64,000 nt of DNA from Pegea sp. RAD2-039 (lineage: Eukaryota; Chordata; Thaliacea; Salpida; Salpidae). A program made the position numbers and the translations under genes. Shown here in pieces: positions 12,401-24,319 of the stretch. Location: positions 1,144,644-1,208,643 of the forward strand of contig JAQGEQ010000003.1 of assembly GCA_034620365.1 (NCBI GenBank). Direction: 5' to 3'. Under the pieces are notes generated by a model. That model ran no database searches. It saw only the letters and a list, made by a program, of their open reading frames with translations, and was not told the DNA's origin. Position 1 is the first letter of the stretch. Every line of letters starts with the position of its first letter.

Positions 12401-13470
12401 TCTTCATCTGCTGATTCCAAATCTTTTAATTTTTGAATCTGATCAAGCCGAAGCTTCTCAATTTCTTCTTCATGAATCTTCTTTATATGTCTTTCACGAT
12501 CTTTCTGATTAGAAAGTGATGATTTCAATTCTTCAATCTCATTCTTAAATTCAGAAAGCTAAAAAATAACAAGCATAAAAAAGTTTGCTAACAATCAGAA
12601 AACCTTTGAAAAAGCTAATTTAGATTTTTGCAATTTGTCTTCACTACTAATCTTCTAATGTTTAAATCAATACAAAATAGTTCACCTGTTTTTCATATAT
12701 TTTGCTTACAGCAGTATCAATTAAAAATTCAAGTTCATTTTTGTTAACTTCATCGTTTTTACATGATATTGATGATGTCAGAGTTTCAGCACTATTTAAA
12801 CAAAAGTTATTTCAACGAAATTTTTATTGAAATGTAAAGAAAATCTAACTTGGTTTTTCTTCCAAATATTTTGTCTATTATTTTTTTGTTATCATTTTCA
12901 GCATGGCCAATTGAACCATCGTTTTTTTCCGTAAATGTTTTTCTTTCCATATTTTGTGAAATAGAATTTGTTTCATTCAAAAAACAATCACCAGAAGATT
13001 TAATATGTTCACTTCAAATATAAGTTTGTATAATTTCAATAATTGAAAAGAATCTAACACTATTATAAACCCTATTTATCTAAACTTGATATACAAATAA
13101 ATAATTATATAACTTTTAAATTTGTTAAAGTTTACCTGTTTGAAAAAATTTCCATAAACTTTCTTTGAAAAGCATCATTATGAGAAGTTAAACATTTATT
13201 CTAAGAAAAATAAAATATAGCTAAAGTAATATTTAATGATTTTATTATTAATTTATCAATTTAATTTAATTTTGAAAAATTATAATTTTTTAAACCAGTA
13301 TTTATAATTACTTGAAAATAATCGTTAGTTGCTTCAGAAAAATCTTCTTTTCTATCTTCTGGTTGGCATATTTCAACCGTTGGCAACAAACTTGAAATAT
13401 TTGGAAAATTATTTGAAGCTGTCGGTTTATTGACAAAAAACGAAGGAGGTAGAAGAATTTTCTTTTCCAT
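9412..13470 (-). CDS. CCHCR1: Coiled-coil protein resembling CCHCR1 (17 exons)
   Basis: CCHCR1 is a centriole- and P-body-associated coiled-coil rod protein. Exons, right to left: 13312-13470, 13136-13200, 12850-13011, 12686-12791, 12604-12654, 12394-12558, 12071-12209, 11882-12008, 11688-11833, 10978-11118, 10805-10916, 10644-10769, about 10204-10367, about 9994-10112, about 9811-9943, about 9640-9773 and 9412 to about 9581. Together they encode roughly 730 residues, near the family's ~780. After a non-helical N-terminus (about 150 residues) almost everything is Glu/Lys/Gln-rich coiled coil. The identity hints are an LLSKWRQKVFEVMMQSKSQ segment (family: SRWRQKVFALLVQLKSQ), a QRLAFAINQ...TVQNVIKQK segment (family: NRLSYAVRKVHTIRGLI), and a C-terminal DINQLLQDVSDLSTKV (family: LSVLLDDLQDLSEAI). 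The start was chosen as the first in-frame ATG of the 5'-most exon. Introns are mostly 50-90 bases, except the one at 11119-11687 with a GC-rich insert. Another long centrosomal coiled-coil protein remains possible. Confidence 0.68.
11240..11540 (-). repeat. GC-rich island in a CCHCR1-like intron, candidate SINE or MITE
   Basis: About 300 bases of balanced composition sit in an otherwise AT-rich intron (11119-11687). On the minus strand there is GGTTCGAGC (plus positions 11459-11467), close to a pol III B box, and upstream of it CCACTAAGCC, though no convincing A box at the right spacing. At 11279-11300 a short dyad, GCAGCT...AGCTGC, can form a hairpin. Only one copy was seen in this window, so it cannot be proved to be a repeat here. 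Confidence 0.35.
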
Positions 13471-15429
13471 AGATAGAACAAAGTTTATAAAATATATCAC
13501 TAAACAGAAAATGGTAAAATATGAATAAAATATACAAAATATTAATTATTTAGGCCTAGATTTATAATTTTAACTTAAATTTTAATTTATAGAAACGTCT
13601 AAAATATAATAACCATATCATTTAGCAGAGTAAAGGCTCAAAAATAATATAAATTGTTAAAACCAAACTATCTACAATTTACTTTTGCTATAAAAATCGT
13701 CAAAACACTCACATTGTTTTGAACGTTTGAATTTTGAATGTTAGCATTCGTTAGTCAGATTATTCAAATTCGTTAATAAGATTATACATTTCTGAAATAA
13801 GTTTGAATAATAGCAAAATAATTATATAAACATATTTATAAATTTAAAAACTACTTGAAAACGTAATATTTTTATTTTCAGGTTATAAATTATAAGTTAT
13901 GCCGAGCTATAATCACAAAACACAGAATTTGTGAAAATGGAGAATAACCGTTTACCCAAAATTGTGTTGTACGACAATGTTTTATCTGAATGAAATAAAA
14001 AAGGTGCTTCAAAAAAGGGGTAAAAAATTTTAGTAAAATCGTCGTTGAAACGGCTGGGTATACAACACACTTAGCTGTCTCAACTTGCAGCGGTTCGTGC
14101 AACATGAAGAAGTCGTATTAGTCAGTGCATCTTTTGTTGGTTGATCATTTTTTGTAAGCGAAGCCAAAGCAAAAGAGATTTATTTTTTTAAACTAGATAA
14201 AAAAGCATTGCTTTAAACTGAAAAACTAAGTTCAGCTTTCTTTAGTAATTGTTTAAAAATGTTTTATTTAAAAAGAACTTTATTAGATTGATTTATGGGG
14301 AAAATATTTGAAAACCAAAAAAAAAAATCTCTGTTTCTAACAACTAAACATAAGTTTTTTATTCTAGTACATTTCACCTCACAAAACATGTTATAGAAAT
14401 AAAAGGGTATTAAAATGATAAAAGATTTTTATTTGTTAATAGTAAGCACTTTCTCACGTTTAATTTAAGTAAGTATTTAAAAAAACGATTTTTCTGACAG
14501 TTTTTATTAAATTCCAAGTTTAAAAAATTACGTTTGAAAAGCATTACTAGAATTTAATATTCTGGGTTGAGGAGCTTTCAAATTTCTAATAATTTTGAAT
14601 CACTTTAAAAGTTTGATAATCTGAGATAAAAATGCCATAAGTTTACTAAAATAATATTTTTATGTTAAAAATAAAAAGAAAGATTATAAGAAAATGTAAA
14701 TTAACAGCACTCTTTTACAAATCTTAAAAGCCCATTTTCTCCAGCCACTTTACTATAAAACCAAATTTTATGTAAATAAATACGAAGTTTGTAAACAGAG
14801 TGTATTACTGCATATGGTTGGTTTTATTCAAATTTTTTTTTGTAATATTTAAATTAAGAATTATGGATTGAAGAACTTTTTATCATTTTTTTTACATAAT
14901 TTAGCTAATGTTAAAAACATTAGAACCAAATTTGAAATGTACTTAAATAAAAACTTTTTTAATTAAAATTTTAATTTTTTTTTACATATTAATCGTCTAA
15001 TTTAAATAAAGCAGGTGGTACTTGCCTATCAAACGACTCTACACTTAGAATCCCAAGAGAAAAGTTTATTAAGATGATAACGTGATAACACAAATATGCT
15101 ACAGCCACTGTTCGTCTAAATATAACTTTTATCAAAACTACTCCTAAAATTCTAATTGAAGATATTCACAGTGAAATATCAAAAAGAATATGTTTCGAAT
15201 AAATCATAATTTAAAAAACAGTCTACATCTTTCAGTATAATGGAAAATTATTAAATAATGAAGTCTAATTAGCACTTTTTTAAAATACTAAACAGTAAAA
15301 AAAACAAAAAAAAAACAACAACAATCATTCCATTTACAATAATAATTTTTCATAAGTTTTTTTTAATTTGCAGAACTTTAACCAAGTATTTACATAAAAG
15401 AAAAGGTAAAAGTTGCAGTGAACACGTAA
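13471..15429. other. Intergenic stretch upstream of the CCHCR1-like gene
   Basis: AT-rich. A less AT-rich patch lies at 13885-14150, with a 71-codon minus-strand frame that shows no recognisable motif. No gene is supported. Confidence 0.35.
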
Positions 15430-15756
15430 TCAGTTTTTTCTTAAATCAATCAGATGAAGTCTTCTGCTTTGGCAAATTATGTTAACCTTTGATTGAAATA
15501 CGCCACCAACAAAAGGGGCCTGCCTACAGGTCAAACATATAGATGGTCGACTAAGAAGTGTTAACACAATTTTACTACCGACAACAATTGGAAAAAAACG
15601 TTGACGGTTTTCAGAAAAGGATTTCAGTTTCTTTACCCTCACCGGACCTTCAAGAAGTGATTTGCGAGCAGACTGATTGAGTTTTTTGTAAAATCCGGGA
15701 TTACGGTTCCAAGAATCACATGCGATTTCATCATAGTATACAGATGTTGGTTTCAT
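15430..15756 (-). CDS. Hypothetical basic protein, 108 codons
   Basis: An open frame with balanced composition in AT-rich surroundings. The product is basic, begins MKPTSVYYDEIACDSW, and has a CLTCRQAPFVGG segment about two-thirds along. I recognise no family. A less AT-rich patch on the same strand (16283-16507, 74 codons) could be another exon or unrelated. It could also be the remnant of a mobile element. Confidence 0.25.
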   Translation of the reverse strand: MKPTSVYYDEIACDSWNRNPGFYKKLNQSARKSLLEGPVRVKKLKSFSENRQRFFPIVVGSKIVLTLLSRPSICLTCRQAPFVGGVFQSKVNIICQSRRLHLIDLRKN

Positions 15757-18309
15757 TATAAAAATTTTAAATTAAAACTTAATATTAATTCACCCTTTAA
15801 TTATATGACAAAAAGTTCCTATCAAAAACATGTGATTTCATAAATTAAGTCTTACAAGTTGTGAAATGTAAATATACTCATTTGATAATAAAAAAAATGT
15901 CTAGCTTTCAAATAAAACTGTACTTATCAAGTTACAAATTAGTTTTTAGCAGCTACAAACTGAAATGAAATTAAATCTTTTTTTGTAAAACTTCTTATCC
16001 AAATACTTTTAATAATTCAACAATAAAATTTGTTTCTAAAAAATTCAAAAATATTTTAATAAATAATTAGTTATTTAATTAAGTTAATATAAGAGTAAAT
16101 AATAAGCTTGTCTTATAGGAACTTTTCTTTCAACTGAAGCCTTGCATTATGTTTATAAGATTATCTTCAAAAGTGAGTCTTACACTCAGTGATTTGCTTT
16201 ATCTCGTTCAGAAAAATTCTTGCACAAAAAACTTTTTTGGAATAAAAAATATTAATTAAGAGTTTTTGTGTCCATTGATTCTTTAAAACTTTTTGGAGAC
16301 ATCATAGAGACTCCAGCTAAAATTTTCCACAATATTAAAACAATAAAAATTTTGCCCCGCTTGTCTTCTAGAAGAACCGATTTCTATTAAATATTCGATG
16401 TTAACTGTTGTCGAAGCATATACAGTATGAAAACTCACCTTATTAAATTCTAAGATAGATTTAAAACCATCTAAATATTTTTTGATCAAAATATTTTCAA
16501 AAGTCATAAATACGTTTGTTGCTGTTCAAAGAGATTTGAGCAAAAAACTCCACAGATGTTAACTTTCATCATATTTTTGAAGGATTTTCTTTTCAGCAAA
16601 CTAATAAAAATAATATTTGTTTAAACATTTTTAAAAAATAGGCTAAAGCTCATAATACAAAATTATATAAAAAAAAACATTGACCAATAAACAGTTTTAT
16701 CTTTATCCAACTAAACTTTACTTTGAAAAACATTTTAAAAGATATATATAAAATATAGTTAGTATAAAGTATAAAAAACAACCCAATAACAGTTCTAAGG
16801 TTGATAAGAAGTTAAAATATAAAACTAGAACTAAAAAAGTGGCTGAAAAACTAAACCTAAAAGAAACTTAAAAAACTAAACTTAAAAGAAACTTAAAAAA
16901 CTAAACTTAAAAGAAACTTAAAAAACTAAACTTAAAAGAAACTTAAAAAACTAAACTGAATTCTTATTCTATTAACCTTATTAAACATTAGAATGAAATT
17001 TTATTTAATTAAAAAATTTAATATTAATTTTGAATGAGTATTAGGCTAAGCATATAAATTTGTAAGAATAATTAAATGTAAACCAAATAATTAGTTTAGT
17101 GATTTGATGTCCTTTCAAGATTTAAATAAAAATGATCAAGAAGTTTAAGCTATTCTCATTTTCACAAAACCTTTTCTGATACATTTACCAAAGATTATTG
17201 TGAGAAGACCACCAAAGAAATACATCAGACTTTAGAAAAACAATTTGGGTAAAAATCAAGATAAGAGAAAATTATGTAGACCAACAAAAGTTAAGCTTAA
17301 TGATATTAATAATAAATCATATTAAAAATGTTGGAGCTTATGAAAATATTTTACCAAAATATATAGAATATTGATAAATTCTAACCAATACAAATCCAGA
17401 ATAAGTCATAGATTTTGAAATACAATTATTTTATTCAATTACAACGTTACAATGCGTTTTTATTAGCAAAAGGCATGTAAACTAAGATAAAAGTTAATTT
17501 GTAAAAAGTATTTTAAAACCTCAAAAGTTATATACAAAAAAAACCAATCATAAAATACATCAATATATATTTATGAAAAGGTACTTTTGAGGAAGTAAAT
17601 AAAAAGCTTAAATTGATATTATAATAAAAAGCATATTAAAAGCAAAACGTACTACTTCAGCCCAACCGAAATATTTCATATCCTTCGAGATTGAAGTATC
17701 GATATAAAGAAAAGAAACTAGAATAAGAAAAATTTGAAAGCAGGGCAAAGGTCAAACCAAACTTTTTCAAATTAACCCGCTACTGTTTTTCTAAACCGGT
17801 TGAAATTTTTAAAATTTAATTAAATATTATTTTTATAAAGTTAAGTTGTTAGCAAAAAATATTAAAAGGGATTTTATAAATAAAAAAAAAACTTTGATAC
17901 GCCTTTTTATGGGGTGCACCTATCTTGCTAACAGAAATTGATCTTATTACGTATCGAAAAAAAGTTACTCGAAAAATATGATAAGTTGTTTCTAGTTTTA
18001 CAATCTAGCAGTAAATTAGCAATGAACGTTGTATCTGTCAAGTTGAGTTTGATAACTTATATAGAATTAGACACTATTATAATTTCTAGGTCGTTATTGC
18101 CAGCGGGCTTTCCGTTTTGCGCTCACCATAAAACCAGAAAACTCGTATCAAACTCATCAAAAAGTCGTAAAACTGATTTCTAGCAAAATATATGCAATAA
18201 TTGTCAATCTGGGTATGAAATTTGGGATCACAATAAAAAATTATTAGGTCTTACAGCCAGAATTCAATGATATGGTATACTATAAAATTAATAAAGTAAT
18301 TTTTTTGCA
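15757..18309. other. AT-rich intergenic stretch
   Basis: No gene recognised. It holds the 25-bp tandem repeat at 16840-16965. A slightly less AT-rich patch at 17900-18185 has an 81-codon plus-strand frame without motifs. Confidence 0.35.
16840..16965. repeat. Tandem repeat, 25-bp unit, about 4.5 copies
   Basis: The core GAAACTTAAAAAACTAAAC recurs with a 25-base period: GAAACTTA begins at 16863, 16888, 16913 and 16938. The copies are almost identical, which implies recent expansion or homogenisation. Confidence 0.85.
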
Positions 18310-20000
18310 CTTTAGCTGAAAATTTGCTCTATCCAAACAGAAGTGGGAGTATTTTGGTATTCACTTTCCACATTGTTCGGATTTCTTTTTCTAGATCTTT
18401 GTATTTTGACTTTTTATAAAACTCCTCGATGCTTACGTTTGCGTCACTTGGTACTGCATAGTCAATTAGTGAGCAAATTTCATTGGTTTTATCTTTCAGA
18501 ACAATATCTGGTCTGTTGGCTCTCATTTCTCAGTTTGTTTCGATGCCAAAATCCCAGAGTACTGTGTACTTTTTATTTTCAATGACAGCTTCAGGAACAT
18601 GGTTGTACCATTTTTCATTTGTAGGAATATCTGTAGCTTTATAAATGTGCTGGTGAAGACATTTGGCTACTTGGATATGGAGTTGACGGTTCCTGCTAAT
18701 ACTCTGATATGACAGGGTAGATGGTTTCTGGTTTGGTTTTACACATTTTGCACATTAAGTGGCTTTTGGTATTTTTGCTTGGACGTTTTTGACAGGTAGT
18801 GTGATTGGTCCTCTGCCGCAAGTAGTTGTCCTTCTGTTTCTGCTGTAAAGCCCTGCACTGTTAAGCCACCTCTATGTGTGGTTCAGAGACAAATTGAACT
18901 GCTCTGTTCTTTTTACTAATCGGGCACGAAGTGGTTTTTGCCTTTAGGCGTTTGCGATGCTCATTGAAGCTCATATATTATGTAACAACTGCATTCGTTT
19001 TATTATACATCACTACTCCAATTGTCAAGTTATTGAAGGCTTGAACCTTATGCTTGGAATTGAGCTCTTTTGAGAGTATCTTCCTTGCTCTCTTTTAAAT
19101 GTTGGTAATTTATTTCTTGGTATAAATCTTTGATTGATGCATTTGCACTAAAAACTCATTCTAGTGTCTTTGCTGAATGTGTCGGTAGCTGGGAGAAAGT
19201 CTTTTAATAATTGATCGTTTCTAGAATAGATTTTCCAGCCATCTATATCGAAAAAATTTTTTGTTGTAAATCCTGTATGTAAATTACTTATTTACTTTGC
19301 TGTAAACCCGACTAACATTCTGTTCAGTAGTTTAGGCAATGACATCAGTAAGATGAAGAAGAGTAGCGATGGGAACGACTCACTTTGGAAGATTCCTGAT
19401 CTGATGTTTATTCTAGATGAAATTTCGATCTTATTACAAGATGTACTACCTCAGTTTTTTGAATGACTTTATCATGAATCATGGCATTCAATGCAGTTCC
19501 ATTGATTCAATGATACAAGAATGAGGGGCAGTGTTGTAGCTTTATGATAGTCGATCTTTGCCGTACTGAGATTTTATGTCTTTCTGGATCATTTTATTGT
19601 TGAGAAGCTGATATTTCCAGCCTTATTCCGTATTCGACATCCTTTTTGTTTCAAAGACATTAAATTATTTTCTACGAAATACTTGTAGGGCTTTTTAAGT
19701 AAGAATCGAAGTAAGTGGCTTATATAAAGTACTTAAGCAGGTAATTGCTCGGTAGTTTTTGGATTTTCCCTGCCGTCTCACTCTAGGAGTAGATATATTA
19801 CTCCTTCAGTGATACAAAATGGCCCCCTGGTAGACAATTGCATGAGTCTGTGCAGTTGGTTTGCAGTCATTTAGCGTGCAGTAGACAGGTGGTGCAACTA
19901 GAAGTTCGGAATTTTATCATTACTAGGTATCTTCCATTTCTGCATCTTTTTCAACGCCTGAGAAACTTCCTCAACTGATATTGGATTCCACTACTGCCGG
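18310..20000 (-). mobile_element. Decayed LINE with restriction-like endonuclease (R2/R4/NeSL class)
   Basis: On the minus strand, 18329-18526 encodes a segment with RPDIVLKDK, then LIDYAVPSD, then KYKDLEKEIRTMW. The spacing P-D, twelve residues, D is that of the restriction-like endonuclease at the C-terminus of R2/R4/NeSL-type elements. Upstream (18800-18842) a frame reads TEGQLLAAEDQSHYL, like the segment ahead of the CCHC motif in those elements. At 19708-19790 there is KNYRAITCLSTLYKPLTS, close to the conserved RT region (KNYRPITCLSTxYKLLT). Frames are broken by many stops and shifts, so this is an old dead copy, unrelated to the apurinic-endonuclease LINE family elsewhere in the window. 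Confidence 0.75.
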
Positions 20001-22190
20001 ATTATGTGTTGAATCAATTATGCATTGTCATTATGTTGTACTGGCTTATTCAAAATGCCAAAACTCTTGTACTCCAACATTTGGTGTCTTGCTTACTTCT
20101 ACTAATGCACCACGACACGAGGCAGTCATCTTGAATACCGATAGTTTTTTTTATCGGAAATTTCTGACTTGCGTTATAACTTCAATTATTATTTTTAAGT
20201 TCTATTTGTGAATAGATCTTATCATAAGAGTTTAGATCTTATCATCCTGAATTCTAAAATTAGATTCTGTCGTGATTATATCCCTGCTTTAATACCTCTA
20301 AGTAAATCAAAGATATCTGGAAGGACTCAAGTTAGTTATATTATGCATGGTGATGTTTATCTCTACTTTCAGGAGATTTTTATCTTGCAAACATGAATTG
20401 GACAACTGTAACAATTTAAATTAGTTCTGCCCATAACACATTCTCAATTTTAGATCTTTCATTCTGTAACACCCAAGCGCCTTATGAATTGTTGTCAATC
20501 CTTCCTTCTCTCTTGCATGCGGCCATTTTGTTGGTTCCTTACAGTTTAATTTGATTCATTCATAAATGCCCCGAACCATGGTATGGCCTCTTCTGGCTTC
20601 TATACAGCCAACTTTAAAAAGTTTTTAACCGGAAATACAAGCTTACAGTCTTTTGATGGATTTCATCCAAATTCTGACCAAATTCTATTCAGAGGTTTGT
20701 TTCACTAAAAACTCGTCGAATTAAATAAAACTTCACATAAAATTATTGTTGAATGAAAAACATTTTTGTACAAAAATTATCTAGTTAAAAACCCGTACCA
20801 AAGCTTGAGTGTGAGGAATATAAAGTTGAAGCTGAGAAGTAACACAATGACAGAAAAAATAAATTTGTAACAGCGGCTTATCATATAAATTCTGGATGTT
20901 TGTTAAATTTAAATCCAAATTCTGGTCATCCATACTACCCCTTGTTGATAAAAATAAAAACATTTTTTTCAATGATTTTGGAAAAGCTCAAATTTTTAAC
21001 TTAAACTTCAAAAAGGGCTCACCAAAAATAACAATCTTACAAATATTATTCTTAAAGTGAAGAAATCTAATCTTATGAACGATTATCTTATCTACGCGTT
21101 TACTTTCTTGACGCTTTTACTGTCTCTACAATACTAAAAACAAACTAACTAGTTCACAAATGAACAAATCTTATTTTGTTAAGAGTTCTACTTCCTTATA
21201 TTCAAGCTGTCTCACATGTTTCTAATTTTTTTATTGTCTTCCAATCTACATAAATTTCAAATGAAAAGTTCCACTAATATACCAGCTCTTAAAGTTTTTA
21301 AAACTGATTTTATAGGTAGAAGTTTTAAATGATTTGTATTTAAATTTAGCTTTTATTACTTGAATAACTATTTTTTGTAATTACCTAACTGATGTAAATA
21401 TTTTTAAATCAATTTTAAACTTATAATTTAAATTTCTTATAATTTAGCTTAAAGTAATAACCATTTAAATAAAGTCATTAATAACTGCGATATTAATAAT
21501 ATTTTGTTTCAAAAGATTTATAAGAGTATTTGTAATTACACAAAATTTTCAAAGCATCATCAAACTTATTTTCTTTACTTTGTTACCTATTTGTTATTGG
21601 ATTGATTCAACTTCATATCTTTATTGAGACCTTTTCAATGGGTATGCTCTGTGATGTTATCTACTTTAATTTTGAAACAAATAATTTGTCTTTTGAAAGC
21701 TTTCTGTAAAAATTTAATAAAATTTAAAAATGTATGTTTCTTTTTGAAAATGTTTATAATTTTTTTTTAATCTGACCTTTTAATAGTTTAAACTTTAAAA
21801 ATCAGTTTTTAATTTGACTTTATATTAATGAAGCTTTTTTTTACAAATTTTGAAATGCCTCAATTTAAGCAGATCCTTTAATAAGAAAGCATTGCAGTAG
21901 TAAAGCTAGTAGACCTGAAGACAAACTTGGCAATACCCGAAGTAAATCAGCTCCTTATAAATTTTAACCCATTTTTTCTTATTTTAAAGTTGGTGATGAA
22001 ATTTGTGTTAAAAGAAGTTTAACTGATTACTTTTGTGAAGTTACTTTTTACTGTGCAGGCGATGAAATTTTGTGTGTGATTAAAAGTAAAGAAAAAACAT
22101 TTTGTTGATTATTCTAATTTAGTCAAGTTATAGCAGATCAAAATGTTTAATTTAAAATTATCTAATTTATAATTTTCAATGAAACTAAAA
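20001..22190. other. AT-rich intergenic stretch with one half of a diverged repeat pair
   Basis: No gene recognised. Positions 20690-21100 resemble 24660-25060 on the same strand (shared CTTGTTGATAAAA and GGCTTATCA/GGCTCATCA blocks in the same order). At 21975-22110 a short frame beginning YFKVGDEICVKRS resembles an integrase tail but is too short to call. Confidence 0.3.
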
Positions 22191-24030
22191 AAAGCTCTTC
22201 AGAGCGAGAAAATTAGGTCCTAATATATCCATGATCAAAACCAGTCCAAACTCTTTTCTACTTTCCATCTCATGATATACTTTTTTTCGGTTTTCCTATT
22301 CTACCAAATTGTAAATATTTTAATTCCTTTTTCATTATAATAAGAACGTCTCGATGCTCTTCTTGATCCCTGATTAGAGACTAATATTTGGTCTTTAAAC
22401 TGTGAAGCAATTCTTCTGTTTTCCTTATTTATTCTTTTTACTTCATCATAAATAGAACGTACAGATGCTCTTTCATTAAGCTAAGTAACGTAAAAATGCT
22501 TAATTCTGATCTGAGCATCACTACAACTCTTTTCTAATAATAGTCACATCTAAAAGATTTGGTTTTACAACTTTACTTTATTTCCTTGTCATATATTTAG
22601 CACCTGTTACTAAATTCTTCCAACTTAAACAAAAGAAAATCCTTTCCCTTCACCATCCCTACACAGAAGCTTTTTATGCCAAACAGTTTTATATTTATAT
22701 TGCTTCCTAATCAGATGGAGGTTAACTTTGTAAAAATTTGTTTATCTTGCACATCTTAGACGATTGAGCCATTTCCATTTTTAACTGATTTCGAGCTTTG
22801 TGAATTTTGAAGTTCTGAGAAATCTGTCTACTTTCGAAAACCTTCAAGAATCCTTGTATTAATATGTACTTTACATGCCCACATTAGAGACATCTACGAT
22901 TACATGGTTCAACTTCTAAAAAAAACATCAAATAATTCCAATTTATTCATGCCCTTTGAGTAGTTATTACGGTTACCTCATTTGGTTGTTTTCCTGACTA
23001 TTTCATGAGAGGCTTTCCCTGAAAATATATCTTTTAAGTTTATGAGGTTAAAGTCCGAAGTATTAATTGTTCCGCTGGACATACTCAAGTGTCACTACTC
23101 AGTTAGAGGCTTCTTTTAATGTGAACGTTTCTAACAACCTTTGCTGTAAATCTGATGAGATCAATTCATCTATAGATCATATCTTCATCATATCTTCATC
23201 ATACTGACATTATTAAGTCGGCTGTAAGGTCAAGAAACCTTCTGTGCTTTCTGGCTAATATAAGAAGGTATTATGATGAGTACGAACTCTGTTCGAAAGT
23301 TTTACCAGGTGAGCGGTGATACTCTAAACAATACTACACAACTGACCCAACGATGCAACGTGAATTTAAAGACTTATTATAAATAGTACCCATAATGCAT
23401 TCTTCTTCTGCATTTCGACGAGTTTTTAAGATTTCTTTTTTGTTTTCCGTGTGCTACGATGAACACGGTAACTAATTGCTTGAAGAAATTATTTTGACTT
23501 TTTAGAACTTTCAATCATATCCATTCAGATCAGAGGTCGGCTTTTATGTCTCAACAACTAAAGGATTATCTATCAAGAAAAGAAATGTCGAACAACTTCA
23601 TGCCATCTGTAGGGCAATGATTAAGTATAATAGTTTAGAGAGCTGTGACACTGAAGTCTACAAAACTGCCTGCTAGAGATTGGAAGAAGGTGTTACCAGA
23701 AGGTCGGACTTTGTTGTCCACATCGACGAATAAAACTCCTCACACAAAATTCGTTAGCTTCTATCAAGGAACACTTCAGTTTATCGAAATGATTTTGCAA
23801 GTCAAGGTCAGTACTTTTACAAAACAGAACGCAAAGAAGAGTTTAAAGAAAATTGAACTTCTGAAGGCTAATCTAATGTAAGCTATCCAGGTGGTAATCC
23901 AACGCTGCATACCTGCTGATGAACAGGAGTTTGATCTTTATCCCGCACAACGCAATAAAGAGGAGAGTCCCCAAAAATGTGAAAAACGGGAAGCTACTCA
24001 AGTGAGTAAGATTAGTCAGTAACTCCGATG
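22191..24030. other. Possible decayed transposon debris
   Basis: On the minus strand, 22330-22500 reads ERASVRSIYDEVKRINKEN and continues to RRSYYNEKG, loosely like the segment after the FLYWCH finger in MULE-type elements. On the plus strand, 23540-23880 is less AT-rich and holds a 78-codon frame plus shifted neighbours. Neither is convincing enough to name an element. Confidence 0.2.
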
Positions 24031-24036
24031 TCAAAC

Positions 24037-24298
24037 TTCAGCCCCTTCGTGTCAGCTCCTTGCTGTCAGCTCCTTGATGTCAGCCCCTTGATGTCAGCTC
24101 CTTGGTGTCAGCTTCTTGGTGTCAACCCCTTCGTGTCAACCCCTTGTTGTCAGCTCCTTGCTGTGAGCTCCTTGCTGTCAGCCCCTTCGTGTCAGCTCCT
24201 TGCTGTCAGCTCCTTCGTGTCAGCTCCTTCGTGTCAGCTCCTTGATGTCAGCCCCTTGGTGTTAGCTCCTTGCCGTCAGCTCCTTGGTATCAGTTTCC
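24037..24298. repeat. GC-rich minisatellite, 14-bp unit, about 18 copies
   Basis: The unit GTCAGCTCCTTGCT and close variants (GTCAGCCCCTTCGT, GTCAACCCCTTGTT) repeat head to tail with a strict 14-base period from about 24037 to 24298. It is the GC-richest block of the surrounding 10 kb. Because 14 is not a multiple of three, three units (42 bases) encode a 14-residue period. The plus frame 24028-24315 stays open for 95 codons, giving Cys/Leu/Ser/Pro-rich repeats such as SAPCCQLLDVSPLM. Confidence 0.92.
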
Positions 24299-24319
24299 AG
24301 GTTCTCTGCTGCTAGCATT

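Noticed and set aside
16283-16507. 74-codon minus-strand frame as a gene
   Set aside because: No motif, start context or partner exon; kept only as a remark beside the 15430-15756 frame.
18343-18585. 80-codon plus-strand frame
   Set aside because: It is the reverse complement of the decayed LINE endonuclease segment.
21975-22110. Retroelement integrase tail (FKVGDEICVKRS)
   Set aside because: Only about 40 codons with no neighbouring integrase motifs; the match is to a low-information pattern.
24037-24298. CRISPR-like array
   Set aside because: The units are contiguous 14-mers without spacers, and the window is animal DNA.
24028-24315. A 95-codon open frame as a real protein gene
   Set aside because: It is the translation of a 14-bp minisatellite; no start context, flanking exons or composition support a gene.
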